From: an uncultured beta proteobacterium | Lineage (GTDB): Bacteria; Pseudomonadota; Gammaproteobacteria; Burkholderiales; Burkholderiaceae | DNA length: 33,810 bases | Direction of reading: 5' to 3' | Assembly (NCBI GenBank): GCA_903995005.1 | Contig: CAJEZV010000010.1 | Coordinates: forward strand, 1-33,810 | In this document: piece after piece, positions 19,974-27,834 of the stretch | How positions within the stretch are numbered: the stretch's first letter is position 1 | How the letters are laid out: each line of letters opens with the position of its first letter | The notes under the pieces: model-generated | The model's database searches: none | What the model was told of the DNA's origin: nothing | The model's input: the letters and a program-made list of their open reading frames with translations, nothing else | Position numbers and translations under genes: made by a program

Positions 19974-20159
19974 ATGCCATTAATTCAGGTGCAATTATTT
20001 GAGGGCCGTAGCGATGACGTGAAGCGCGAATATGCCAAGGCCATTACAGAGGCTGCGGTAAACATTATGGGTTGCACTGCAGCATCAGTTGATGTCATCT
20101 ATCAAGACGTCAAAAAGTCGGACTGGGCAACTGCAGGAAAGTTGTGGAGTGATTCCTAG
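19974..20159 (+). CDS. 4-oxalocrotonate tautomerase family protein
   Basis: This is a 61-residue member of the 4-oxalocrotonate tautomerase family, which uses the amino-terminal proline as base after removal of Met. Numbering from that proline, Pro1 and Arg11 (FEGRSDD) are kept. Arg39 of the classical enzyme is replaced by Asp (ASVDVIYQ), and the Phe50 position is Trp (KSDWATAG). The change at 39 argues for a substrate other than 2-hydroxymuconate. A strong ribosome binding site (AGAGGAG) precedes the ATG. The gene is coupled to the class II aldolase gene and is the last of the rightward run. It is intact; its function is unknown. Confidence 0.9.
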   Translation: MPLIQVQLFEGRSDDVKREYAKAITEAAVNIMGCTAASVDVIYQDVKKSDWATAGKLWSDS

Positions 20160-20172
20160 CTATTAAAAGTGC

Positions 20173-20195
20173 ACATATTCCTATGAGGAATATGT
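20173..20195 (+). promoter_or_regulatory. Dyad ACATATTCC-N5-GGAATATGT, likely LysR operator
   Basis: A perfect nine-base-pair inverted repeat around TATGA lies 85 bases before the PanE-like reductase gene. Its core TATTCC-N5-GGAATA recurs at 22324-22340 in the lysR-gcl gap and contains a T-N11-A pattern typical of LysR-family sites. The lack of a T-run and the repeated core favour an operator over a terminator of the upstream gene. Confidence 0.6.
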
Positions 20196-20279
20196 CATAT
20201 TGCATCCCTGGTATTCACAACACTGAAGACTTTGCGGAAGATGCCCCTAATCTAATTTTTTTATTTCTGAGGGGGCTGT

Positions 20280-21302
20280 ATGAAAATCTGCGTCATTGGG
20301 GGTGGTGGAGCAATTGGTGGTTATTTAGCCGCTAGGTTAGCTAGAGCAGGAAATCAAGTAACTGTTGTGGCTAGAGGTAAAACCTTAGAGGCTATCCAAA
20401 AAAATGGCATAACCCTTTTTATGGAAGATGAGCCCCGTCCGATTGTTGCTCGTGTCACTGCAGTAGAGAAAATTCGTGATGCAGGCACACCAGACGTTGT
20501 CATCTTGGCCGTTAAAGCACATCAAATCGAGCCTATCGTCGATGACTTAGCCAGCATCGTTGGTCCTGAGACGGTTGTTATCCCAATGCAGAACGGTATT
20601 CCTTGGTGGTATTTCCAAAATCTACCGGGCCAATTTGAAGACTTGCCAGTAGAGACGGTAGATGCTGGTGGGCAGATTATGAAAAAAATTAATCCACGTA
20701 ATGTGATCGGTTGCGTTGTGTACCCAGCTACTTATGCTGAATCTCCAGGCGTTATCCGTCATGTTGAGGGCAATCGTTTCCCATTGGGTGAGCTTGACGG
20801 TTCTCAGTCTGAACGTATTCAAAAAATTTCTCAGGTCATGGCCGATGCTGGCTTTAAGTCTCCGATCTTAGAAGACATTCGCTCAGAAATTTGGCTGAAG
20901 CTTTGGGGCAATATGACTTTTAATCCGATTAGCGCACTCACCCATGAGCATCTTGAGGGAATTTGCAAAAATCCTCTGACTAAGGATTTAGCGCGCTGCA
21001 TGATGCAAGAGGCGCAAACTATTGCCGAAAAGTTGGGTGTTGTATTTCGAGTAGATATCGAGAGAAGAATTTCTGGAGCGGAAAAGGTCGGCAAGCATAA
21101 AACATCGATGCTTCAGGATCTTGAGGCTGGCAATAGTTTAGAAATTGATGCCTTGCTTGGCTCTGTGATTGAGCTTGGACACATCACCAAGACACCAATG
21201 CCTTGTTTAAGTACAGTATTTGCCTTAACGAAGCTGTTAAATACCAAGGTTCAAACCTCACAAGGTAGATTAGCGCTACCTGAACTTGCTCTCGAGCACT
21301 AG
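20280..21302 (+). CDS. 2-dehydropantoate 2-reductase (PanE/ApbA) family protein
   Basis: An NADPH-dependent reductase of 340 residues with an N-terminal Rossmann fold (MKICVIGGGGAIGGYLAARL; glycine loop 7-14). It has VVILAVKAHQ (73-82), MQNGIPWW (103-110) and the C-terminal helical domain with the conserved Lys207 (EIWLKLWGNMTFNP). It also has SMLQDLEAGNSLEID, the usual substrate-binding segment. It is longer than E. coli PanE (about 300 residues). Its placement behind a dyad shared with the gcl promoter suggests a role in glyoxylate or hydroxy-acid metabolism, not pantothenate synthesis. It may reduce tartronate semialdehyde in place of the absent glxR. Family is sure; substrate is inference. 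Confidence 0.9.
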   Translation: MKICVIGGGGAIGGYLAARLARAGNQVTVVARGKTLEAIQKNGITLFMEDEPRPIVARVTAVEKIRDAGTPDVVILAVKAHQIEPIVDDLASIVGPETVVIPMQNGIPWWYFQNLPGQFEDLPVETVDAGGQIMKKINPRNVIGCVVYPATYAESPGVIRHVEGNRFPLGELDGSQSERIQKISQVMADAGFKSPILEDIRSEIWLKLWGNMTFNPISALTHEHLEGICKNPLTKDLARCMMQEAQTIAEKLGVVFRVDIERRISGAEKVGKHKTSMLQDLEAGNSLEIDALLGSVIELGHITKTPMPCLSTVFALTKLLNTKVQTSQGRLALPELALEH

Positions 21303-21337
21303 TTCCAAAGAAGTCCTGCAGTTCTATGTTGTGTTTT

Positions 21338-21363
21338 CCCGTCTTCGTGACGGGATTTTTTTT
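21338..21363 (+). terminator. Rho-independent terminator after the PanE-like gene
   Basis: CCCGTC (21338-21343) and GACGGG (21349-21354) form a GC-rich stem with loop TTCGT, followed by A and eight T. It also touches the stop codon of the opposing lysR gene. Confidence 0.88.
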
Positions 21364-22285
21364 ATTCAGACTTTGCTGCGGGCAATCCCTTCCACCACTC
21401 TCCTTTAAATTGGCCTTGAAGCCAATCAATGCATCGACTCACTTTGGTCGGCACATGCTTGGGGGATGAGAACACTGCATGAATTTCTTGGCTTGGTAAG
21501 GACCAATCTTCAAGGATCGGTTTCAATACCCCATCTTTAATGGACTGATGAGCTACGTAAGAGGGCAGGGCAGCTAGGCCCATGCCAGCTCTTGCGGCAG
21601 ATAAGATCGAAGAGAGGTTGTTGGACGTGAATGGTCCTTTCACCTCAATAGATTCCGACTGGCCTGATTTTCCGGTGAAATTCCAGCGATGGTCAGCCTG
21701 AACGGTGGAATAGATGAGTGCCCGGTGTCGCTGAATATCTTCCGGTGCCTGGGGTACTGAATGATCGTTCAGATATTGTGGGGTAGCTACCAAGACCCAG
21801 GGATTAGTCCCCAAAAATCTGGAACCTAGAGAAGAGTCAGGCAGTCGCCTCATACGGATTGCCAAATCAACACCTTGTTCAACTAGATTGATATATCGAT
21901 CATCCATATTGAGATTGACTTCTAATTCTGGATGTTGCGACATAAATTCGAGAATCGAAGGCGTTAGAACCCGACGTCCAAAAGCAACAGAGGAGCTTAT
22001 TGTTAACTTCCCACGAACTTTTGATTGCATCAATGAGGCAATGTCATCAGCCTCTTCAATCTCACGGGCAATCAACTTGCACTTTTCGTAATAGATCTTC
22101 CCGATTTCGGTAGGGGTCACTCCGCGCGTGCTGCGATGCAGCAATAATGCCCCCAGACGCTTCTCCATCGAGGCAACAAATTTGGTGGCAGTAGGCTGAG
22201 TAATGCCAAGGTCTTCAGCAGCTTTGCTAAATGAGCCCGTTTCCACTACTCGAATAAAGAGGGATATGCCTTGTACGCGATCCAT
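21362..22285 (-). CDS. LysR family transcriptional regulator
   Basis: A 307-residue regulator with the LysR layout. The N-terminal winged helix (1-60) reads SFSKAAEDLGITQPTATKFV followed by KRLGALLLHRSTRGV. A linker helix and a two-lobed effector-binding domain follow (from about 90, SSSVAFGRRVLTPSILEFM). It is divergent from gcl, and a TATTCC-N5-GGAATA dyad lies 39 bases before its start, so it likely controls itself, gcl-hyi and the PanE-like gene that carries the same dyad. Effector candidates are glyoxylate or a related acid, by context only. Confidence 0.93.
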   Translation of the reverse strand: MDRVQGISLFIRVVETGSFSKAAEDLGITQPTATKFVASMEKRLGALLLHRSTRGVTPTEIGKIYYEKCKLIAREIEEADDIASLMQSKVRGKLTISSSVAFGRRVLTPSILEFMSQHPELEVNLNMDDRYINLVEQGVDLAIRMRRLPDSSLGSRFLGTNPWVLVATPQYLNDHSVPQAPEDIQRHRALIYSTVQADHRWNFTGKSGQSESIEVKGPFTSNNLSSILSAARAGMGLAALPSYVAHQSIKDGVLKPILEDWSLPSQEIHAVFSSPKHVPTKVSRCIDWLQGQFKGEWWKGLPAAKSE

Positions 22286-22323
22286 TCAGGGGTTTTTCCA
22301 GTGGCGATACATTATTTTTACAC

Positions 22324-22340
22324 TATTCCATGGCGGAATA
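22324..22340 (+). promoter_or_regulatory. Dyad TATTCC-N5-GGAATA in the lysR-gcl gap
   Basis: A perfect six-base-pair inverted repeat around ATGGC is shared with the site at 20176-20192. It is 39 bases before lysR and about 80 before gcl, a usual position for a LysR site that serves both directions. Confidence 0.62.
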
Positions 22341-22419
22341 CTAGATATAGATTTGGTGAGGTTCTCAATAGGGATGAATTTGAGGATGATTCGTCCATAT
22401 CTATACGAGGAGATGATTC

Positions 22420-24210
22420 ATGGCAAAGATGAAGGCAGCAATGGCAGCAGTGTTGGTGATGGAAAAAGAAGGCGTTACTCAAGCCTTTGGCGTCCCAGGA
22501 GCTGCAATTAATCCCTTATATGCCCAAATGCGCGAGCGTCAGTCGATTGCTCACGTATTAGCAAGGCACGTAGAGGGCGCCTCTCATATGGCAGAGGGCT
22601 ACACCAGAGCCGCCCCAGGCAATATCGGCGTATGTATTGGTACCTCAGGTCCAGGCGGCACAGACATGATTACTGGCTTGTATTCTGCTCAGGCTGATAG
22701 CATTCCAATTTTATGTATTACCGGTCAAGCACCACGCGCTAAGTTACATAAGGAAGATTTCCAAGCGGTGGATATTGCCTCGATCGCTAAACCTTTAACC
22801 AAGATGGCTGTTACTGTTCTTGAGCCAGCATTGGTTCCTCGAGTTTTTCAGCAAGCATTTCATTTAATGCGTTCAGGCCGTCCCGGTCCGGTATTGATCG
22901 ATTTGCCAATTGATGTGCAGATGGCGGAGATTGAATTTGATATCGACACCTATGAGCCATTGCCTGCCTATAAGCCACAGGCAACTCGTAAGCAGATTGA
23001 AAGAGCGCTTGAAATGCTCAATGAATCTGAGCGTCCATTGATTGTTTCTGGTGGTGGCGTGATTAATTCTGACGCTTCAGATCAGTTGGTTCAGTTTGCA
23101 GAAATTACTGGTATTCCTGTTATCCCAACATTGATGGGCTGGGGCTCAATCCCTGATAGCCATCCTTTGATGGCCGGTATGGTCGGTTTGCAAACATCAC
23201 ATCGCTATGGCAATGCCACCATGTTGGCTAGTGATTTTGTTCTGGGTATCGGTAACCGTTGGGCGAATCGTCATACTGGTTCAACTGAGGTTTACTGTAA
23301 AGGCCGCAAGTTTATCCACGTTGATATTGAGCCTACCCAAATTGGCAGAATCTTTACTCCTGACTTTGGTATCGTGTCCGATGCGAAAGCTGCATTAGAC
23401 TTATTCATTGAAGTTGCGACAGAAATGAAAAAAGCTGGCAAGCTCAAAGATAGATCAGAGTGGGCAGCCGAGTGCTTGGGTAGAAAAAATTCTATCGACT
23501 ACCAGCGCAAGACAAACTTCAACGAGTCTCCAATGAAGCCGCAGCGCGTGTATCAAGAGATGGTTCAGACATTTGGCGAAGATGTTACCTATGTGAGCAC
23601 TATCGGTTTATCGCAAATTGCTGGCGCTCAATTCTTAAAAGTATTTAAACCGCGCCATTGGATCAACTGTGGCCAAGCAGGCCCATTAGGCTGGACAGTG
23701 CCAGCGGCTTTGGGTGTTCGTGCTGCTGATCCAACTCGTAAGATCGTGGCCCTCTCAGGCGACTATGACTTCCAGTTCATGATTGAAGAGTTAGCTGTTG
23801 GTGCGCAATTTAAGTTGCCATTCATCCAAATTTTGGTGAATAACAGTTATCTTGGATTGATCCGTCAAGCGCAACGTGGTTTTGAGATGGATTACTGCGT
23901 GCAATTAGCCTTTGATAACGTCAATATTCCAGAAAGTGCTGGCATCGTTAAAGGTTACGGTGTTGATCACGTGAAAGTGGTTGAAGGACTTGGTTGCAAA
24001 GCTATTCGAGTAGAGCGCGAAGATCAATTGGCTCCAGCGATTGCCCAAGCCGAAGCATGGATTACTGAATTTAGAGTGCCGGTAGTCGTTGAGGTAATTC
24101 TTGAGCGTGTTACCAATATTGCGATGGGAACAGAGATTGATAGCGTCAATGAGTTTGAGCCTGTCGCCAAATCTATCGAAGATGCACCAGTTGCAGTGCT
24201 GCAGTCTTAA
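22420..24210 (+). CDS. gcl: Glyoxylate carboligase
   Basis: Gcl condenses two glyoxylate molecules to tartronate semialdehyde and CO2, using thiamine diphosphate and FAD. The 596-residue protein is collinear with E. coli Gcl as I recall it ([43 protein letters not shown]). Val51 stands where other ThDP enzymes have a catalytic Glu, which is the known hallmark of this enzyme. The ThDP/Mg site is [18 protein letters not shown] to VNNSYLGLI (about 446 on). AGGAG sits eight bases before the ATG. It is followed by hyi 25 bases later and is likely under the divergent LysR. Confidence 0.97.
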   Translation: MAKMKAAMAAVLVMEKEGVTQAFGVPGAAINPLYAQMRERQSIAHVLARHVEGASHMAEGYTRAAPGNIGVCIGTSGPGGTDMITGLYSAQADSIPILCITGQAPRAKLHKEDFQAVDIASIAKPLTKMAVTVLEPALVPRVFQQAFHLMRSGRPGPVLIDLPIDVQMAEIEFDIDTYEPLPAYKPQATRKQIERALEMLNESERPLIVSGGGVINSDASDQLVQFAEITGIPVIPTLMGWGSIPDSHPLMAGMVGLQTSHRYGNATMLASDFVLGIGNRWANRHTGSTEVYCKGRKFIHVDIEPTQIGRIFTPDFGIVSDAKAALDLFIEVATEMKKAGKLKDRSEWAAECLGRKNSIDYQRKTNFNESPMKPQRVYQEMVQTFGEDVTYVSTIGLSQIAGAQFLKVFKPRHWINCGQAGPLGWTVPAALGVRAADPTRKIVALSGDYDFQFMIEELAVGAQFKLPFIQILVNNSYLGLIRQAQRGFEMDYCVQLAFDNVNIPESAGIVKGYGVDHVKVVEGLGCKAIRVEREDQLAPAIAQAEAWITEFRVPVVVEVILERVTNIAMGTEIDSVNEFEPVAKSIEDAPVAVLQS

Positions 24211-24235
24211 TTGATCCATAAATAGGGAATATTGA

Positions 24236-25039
24236 ATGCCTCGTTTCTCAGCTAACCTCAGCATGCTCTTTACGGAGGATGCATTCTTAAACCGTTTTGC
24301 GCTTGCTCGCGTTGGTGGCTTTAAGGCTGTCGAGTTTTTATTCCCTTATGGATTTTCCAAGGAAGAAATTAAGTCTTGCTTAGATACTTATGCACTGAAG
24401 TTGGTTTTGCATAATTTGCCAGCTGGCGATTGGGATGCGGGTGAGAGAGGTATTGCATGTCATCCTGACCGCATACCAGAGTTTCGTGCTGGGGTAGATA
24501 AGGCTATTGAATACGCTACCTTTTTAAATGTTGGTCAGTTAAATTGTTTGGCAGGTAAGGCGCCTGCTGGCGTTGACGCTCAAACACTGCGCGACACTTT
24601 TGTCGGTAATTTAAGGTATGCAGCAGAAAAGTTAAAAAAAGCCAATCTGAATCTATTAATTGAGCCTATTAATACTTACGATATTCCTGGATTCTATTTA
24701 TCCAGAACCCAGCAAGCAATTGAAATCATGGATGAAGTAGGTGCAGATAATCTTTACTTGCAATACGACATCTACCACGCACAGCGCATGGAAGGTGAGT
24801 TAGCAAACACCATGCAAAAATACTTGTCCAGAATTGGACATATTCAGTTAGCAGACAATCCTGGACGTAACGAGCCAGGTACTGGCGAAATTAACTATGA
24901 CTTCCTATTTGGATTCTTGGATAAGATCGGCTACCAGGGATGGATTGGTTGTGAATACAAGCCTCTCAAGAACACTGCTGCAGGCCTAGCTTGGATGGGG
25001 AAGTATGAGCAGTCTCATCAAGAGATGGCGTTCATTTAA
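24236..25039 (+). CDS. hyi: Hydroxypyruvate isomerase
   Basis: Hyi interconverts tartronate semialdehyde and hydroxypyruvate, the step next to Gcl. The 267-residue protein is a TIM barrel of the xylose-isomerase-like family. It starts MPRFSANLSMLFTEDAF and has HNLPAGDWDAGERG. The metal-ligand or catalytic glutamates are in LIEPINTYDIPGFYLS (about 140-155) and GCEYKPL (about 238). An AGGGA ribosome binding site precedes the start. It forms an operon with gcl. In E. coli glxR would follow; here a long hairpin and an AT-rich cassette follow instead. Confidence 0.95.
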   Translation: MPRFSANLSMLFTEDAFLNRFALARVGGFKAVEFLFPYGFSKEEIKSCLDTYALKLVLHNLPAGDWDAGERGIACHPDRIPEFRAGVDKAIEYATFLNVGQLNCLAGKAPAGVDAQTLRDTFVGNLRYAAEKLKKANLNLLIEPINTYDIPGFYLSRTQQAIEIMDEVGADNLYLQYDIYHAQRMEGELANTMQKYLSRIGHIQLADNPGRNEPGTGEINYDFLFGFLDKIGYQGWIGCEYKPLKNTAAGLAWMGKYEQSHQEMAFI

Positions 25040-25065
25040 GCGCTACCCCAGTTCTAAAACTTAGA

Positions 25066-25096
25066 AGTAGATCAAGCCCCTAGGGCTTGATCTACT
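25066..25096. terminator. Long hairpin after hyi
   Basis: AGTAGATCAAGCCC (25066-25079) and GGGCTTGATCTACT (25083-25096) are perfectly complementary over 14 base pairs with a three-base loop. There is no T-run on the plus strand, so it may end transcription inefficiently, protect the mRNA end, or mark an insertion boundary. It lies 27 bases after the hyi stop. Confidence 0.55.
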
Positions 25097-25295
25097 CCAT
25101 TTCCAGCTAACCTTTCAGGCCCCAGGATTTAATAAAAAATCCTTTCTGTTACGACCTTATAACTTAGTAAGGTTTGCAACATTTTGCACTCTAAAATCAA
25201 TTAAGCAACCTCCCTGTTGTCAGCAATTTCTTACTAAGAAATCAGGTGGCAATTGTTTGGGCCTCTCATTAAGATTTGTCGTTTAAGGATCTTAT
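25097..25295. promoter_or_regulatory. AT-rich leader of the three-gene cassette, with dyads
   Basis: This gene-free gap holds small dyads: TGCAA-CATT-TTGCA (25175-25188) and ATTTCTTA-C-TAAGAAAT (25226-25242). They may be operator sites for the cassette. No convincing -35/-10 pair is seen. AAGGA at 25282-25286 is the likely ribosome binding site for the first gene. Confidence 0.35.
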
Positions 25296-26423
25296 ATGCA
25301 GAAATTTGCTGGGTTTTTCCCCTCCATAATTGATCCAGTCAGATATGAAAATATTGATAGCGTTCTTATAGTAATGCACGCAAATGTCGAATTTAATAAT
25401 TTTTTAGGTGCCCTGGGAAGTGTTATTAGGATAGCCGGAGTCATACCTAAGGCAAGCTCCAAAAAATTCGCAAATCTAAATATCTTAAAACGCTACTGCC
25501 CTGTTCTTGATGTTGATCGAGAAAAAATTTTATTAAATCCAGGTAAATTCATTGATGCTGTAGATGGCCTGACACAAAATGAGCGATTTGCAATCATAGA
25601 TATGGGCGGATATTTTTCACATGTTGCCGTTGATCTAGCAAAAAAATTTAATGATCGATTAATTGGTGTCGTCGAAGATACGGAGAATGGTCATCAAAAA
25701 TATGAGACTTTGATTAGTCATAACCATTCATTTAAAAATTTGTTCCCAGTTATTTCCGTTGCGCGAAGTTCGTTAAAAGAGCCAGAGGATTCATTGGTTG
25801 GGCAAGCCATAGTCTTCTCTGCTGAGGCAATTTTGCGTTCCCACGGGTTAATACTGCTTGGAAAGCGTGTTGGGGTTATTGGCTTTGGGAAAATTGGACG
25901 ATCTATTGCTTTTTCTCTTTTATCAAGGGGTGCTAGGGTTGATGTATTTGACTCAAACCCAATTCTTCTTACTTTAGCTCTATCACTTGGATTCCACACT
26001 TCATTAAGGGCTGAATTTCTGAAATCAGTAGATATCTTATTTTGTGCTACTGGAAATAAATCTCTCTCATATATCGATGTAGTTAATTTTAAAAATGGAC
26101 TCCATATATTTTGCGCCACCTCATCCGATGATGAGCTATCAGTTTGCCTACGCAATAAGATTGCATTAAGTTCGACACCTGTAAAAAATCATACTTGCAA
26201 GATCTCTTTGGGCAGTAAAAGTGTCTATTTTCATAATGGAGGTAATTCAGTCAATTTTGTTCATGGTGCAGTTGTTGATAGATTTATTGAATTAGTGCAG
26301 GGGGAAATCATTTATTCAATGGGGAGTCTTTATGATGCCCCTAAAAACACAATTTCATATCTACCAGATGCGGATAAACAATTCATTGCTGAAAAATGGA
26401 TATCTCATCATCAGTATTTATGA
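25296..26423 (+). CDS. Divergent S-adenosylhomocysteine-hydrolase-like NAD-binding protein
   Basis: The 375-residue protein follows the layout of AdoHcy hydrolase by eye but is very divergent. GVVEDTENGHQKYE (124-137) aligns with the GVSEETTTG region. LLGKRVGVIGFGKIGRS (187-203) is the NAD-binding loop, and DILFCATGNKSL (246-257) matches the TTTG strand. VYFHNGGNSVNF (310-321) matches the LLAEGRLVNLG strand. Of the catalytic residues (human numbers), Lys186 and Asp190 seem kept as Lys161 and Asp165. Asn191 is Ser166, Cys195 is Gln170, Asp131 is Met103, and His301, His353 and the C-terminal Lys-x3-Tyr are absent. Ordinary hydrolysis of AdoHcy is therefore unlikely. A related hydroxyacid-dehydrogenase-like role is an alternative. 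It is the first gene of the AT-rich cassette, and AAGGA precedes the ATG. Confidence 0.7.
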   Translation: MQKFAGFFPSIIDPVRYENIDSVLIVMHANVEFNNFLGALGSVIRIAGVIPKASSKKFANLNILKRYCPVLDVDREKILLNPGKFIDAVDGLTQNERFAIIDMGGYFSHVAVDLAKKFNDRLIGVVEDTENGHQKYETLISHNHSFKNLFPVISVARSSLKEPEDSLVGQAIVFSAEAILRSHGLILLGKRVGVIGFGKIGRSIAFSLLSRGARVDVFDSNPILLTLALSLGFHTSLRAEFLKSVDILFCATGNKSLSYIDVVNFKNGLHIFCATSSDDELSVCLRNKIALSSTPVKNHTCKISLGSKSVYFHNGGNSVNFVHGAVVDRFIELVQGEIIYSMGSLYDAPKNTISYLPDADKQFIAEKWISHHQYL

Positions 26424-26431
26424 GGGGGGGG
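26424..26431 (+). repeat. Run of eight G forming the Shine-Dalgarno of the next gene
   Basis: Eight consecutive G follow directly after the TGA of the first cassette gene and end five bases before the TTG start of the second. Length changes by slippage would move the ribosome binding site relative to the start. Confidence 0.7.
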
Positions 26432-26435
26432 ATAA

Positions 26436-27338
26436 TTGATATCTGAGTCCATGTCAATAATGGCTTCTGTAATCTCTTCATTTAGTCGGGCTGGGCTTAA
26501 TGTGGTAGATCGTAAGCAATTTCGACAAGAAAGAGTTTGTCCATTGGTGATTGCCTACTGGAATAACTTGCTACCTGTTTTATTGCTGTGCCCTCTCATT
26601 GCTGTTAGTCCTGTATTAGGAGGTTGGTTTAGCGACTTACTTTCATTCGAAATATTTTTATTGTCATTACTAATCCAATTTGTAGCTTATGGATTTTCAT
26701 TTGCGTTTAAAAAACTTAGAGTAATTGATATAGCGATTCTCACAAAATCTGCTGATATTACAGTTCCACTGATGTTGGTAATTGCAGGCGTATATTCAGT
26801 TACTTTGAGCTTCTTTTTGCTTTTGCCCTTGATATTGCTGATATTTATTCTTTCATCTGGAATTGAGAATCTTAAAAAATCTTACCAATCCTCAATATTC
26901 TTAGTATCGATGCTAACTGCGCAGGGAGTTTACGCATACTTTGCGGAGTTTAATGCCGCGTTTGATAGGGAATTTTGGAGTCTGCTATCAATTGCTTTTT
27001 CAGTTTTGGTATGGCGATTGATTTTTTCGATTTTATTTTTACTTGGTGAGCAGCGCATCTCAAATGTTGTTATTTTTCCTAGGCAATATCTGTCTTTTAT
27101 GGGATTTTATTTGCGAGGATTTCTTGCTGCTGTGACACAAGTTTCCTTTGTATTTGCTATTACCAGCAATAATTTATGGATTGTTTGGCCAATACTCAAT
27201 GCAACAGGTATTTTAGGTGCGATATTTGCATATCTTTTTCTTAGGGAGAGACTTGGCCTAATAGACTTTTTCTTTATTCTTCTTGCTTCTTTAATAACTG
27301 GAATAGCAGTTATTTTCTTAAACTACCAAAGATATTAA
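26436..27338 (+). CDS. EamA/DMT-like membrane protein
   Basis: A 300-residue integral membrane protein with about ten hydrophobic segments and short loops. The last part, LNATGILGAIFAYLFLRERL followed by a hydrophobic helix, is the typical end of an EamA (drug/metabolite transporter) repeat. The first half matches the repeat less well. The substrate is unknown. A TTG at 26436 has the G-rich Shine-Dalgarno five bases upstream; an ATG at 26451 is an alternative start that would shorten the protein by five residues. It is the middle gene of the cassette, four bases before the Nudix gene, which suggests it moves a substrate or product of the two enzymes. The membrane call is sure; the family call is moderate. 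Confidence 0.75.
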   Translation: MISESMSIMASVISSFSRAGLNVVDRKQFRQERVCPLVIAYWNNLLPVLLLCPLIAVSPVLGGWFSDLLSFEIFLLSLLIQFVAYGFSFAFKKLRVIDIAILTKSADITVPLMLVIAGVYSVTLSFFLLLPLILLIFILSSGIENLKKSYQSSIFLVSMLTAQGVYAYFAEFNAAFDREFWSLLSIAFSVLVWRLIFSILFLLGEQRISNVVIFPRQYLSFMGFYLRGFLAAVTQVSFVFAITSNNLWIVWPILNATGILGAIFAYLFLRERLGLIDFFFILLASLITGIAVIFLNYQRY

Positions 27339-27342
27339 TGCG

Positions 27343-27834
27343 ATGATTAACTTAAACTTAGATATTAGTAATCTAGATAAATCTTTTGGCCAAAGAGTTT
27401 TTTCGATACTCAATTATGAAAATCCCGCTAGGAGATCAAACAAGTTGGGCCACATTACTGCAAGTGGTTTGGTTATTAAAGATAATAAAGTTTTACTTAT
27501 CTTCCATCCTCATATCAAATCCTGGTTTCAACCTGGTGGCCATATTGATGAAGGTGAGTCACCTTTTGAGGCGGCTATTCGTGAGGTATATGAAGAAACT
27601 GGTTTCAGGTGCCTTTTGGACTCGAGCGGCCTTGATCCTTTGGATATTGATATTCATGAAATTCCTGCCAATCCCCAGAAGGGGGAAGATGCTCATTTAC
27701 ATATAGATCTCCTTTATCGTCTAACGCTCATTGGAGGAGAGAAATCTCCAGAGGATATTGCTTTCGATTGGTTTTCTTTTGAACAAGTGCAAAGCGCCCG
27801 CATTCGAAGGGTCTTGGTTAAGCTAGGCTCCTAA
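27343..27834 (+). CDS. Nudix hydrolase
   Basis: A 163-residue Nudix protein, a family that cleaves nucleoside diphosphates linked to another group. The Nudix box is perfect: G66-x5-E72-x7-R80-E81-V-Y-E84-E85-T-G87-F88 ([14 protein letters not shown] then REVYEETGF), preceded by WFQPGG. A C-terminal [16 protein letters not shown] strand fits the family. The N-terminal 35 residues are extra and helical. Substrate choice cannot be read. It is the last gene of the AT-rich cassette and overlaps the end of glnD by 12 bases on the opposite strand. Confidence 0.92.
   Translation: MINLNLDISNLDKSFGQRVFSILNYENPARRSNKLGHITASGLVIKDNKVLLIFHPHIKSWFQPGGHIDEGESPFEAAIREVYEETGFRCLLDSSGLDPLDIDIHEIPANPQKGEDAHLHIDLLYRLTLIGGEKSPEDIAFDWFSFEQVQSARIRRVLVKLGS

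Larger units (their letters stand above)
25097..27834 (+). other. AT-rich three-gene cassette between hyi and glnD
   Basis: Three tightly spaced genes (gaps of 12 and 4 bases) are visibly more AT-rich than hyi and glnD on either side. They encode an AdoHcy-hydrolase-like protein, an EamA-like membrane protein and a Nudix hydrolase. The last gene overlaps the glnD 3' end by 12 bases, tail to tail. No recombinase or flanking repeat is seen. Horizontal origin is inferred from composition and content. Confidence 0.5.

Noticed and set aside
23905..24264. Minus-strand open frame of 119 residues across the gcl-hyi junction
   Set aside because: Both gcl and hyi are certain, and the antisense frame has no features of its own.
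25718..26155. Minus-strand open frame of 145 residues within the cassette
   Set aside because: It is antisense to the AdoHcy-hydrolase-like gene, whose frame has recognisable NAD-binding motifs and a ribosome binding site.
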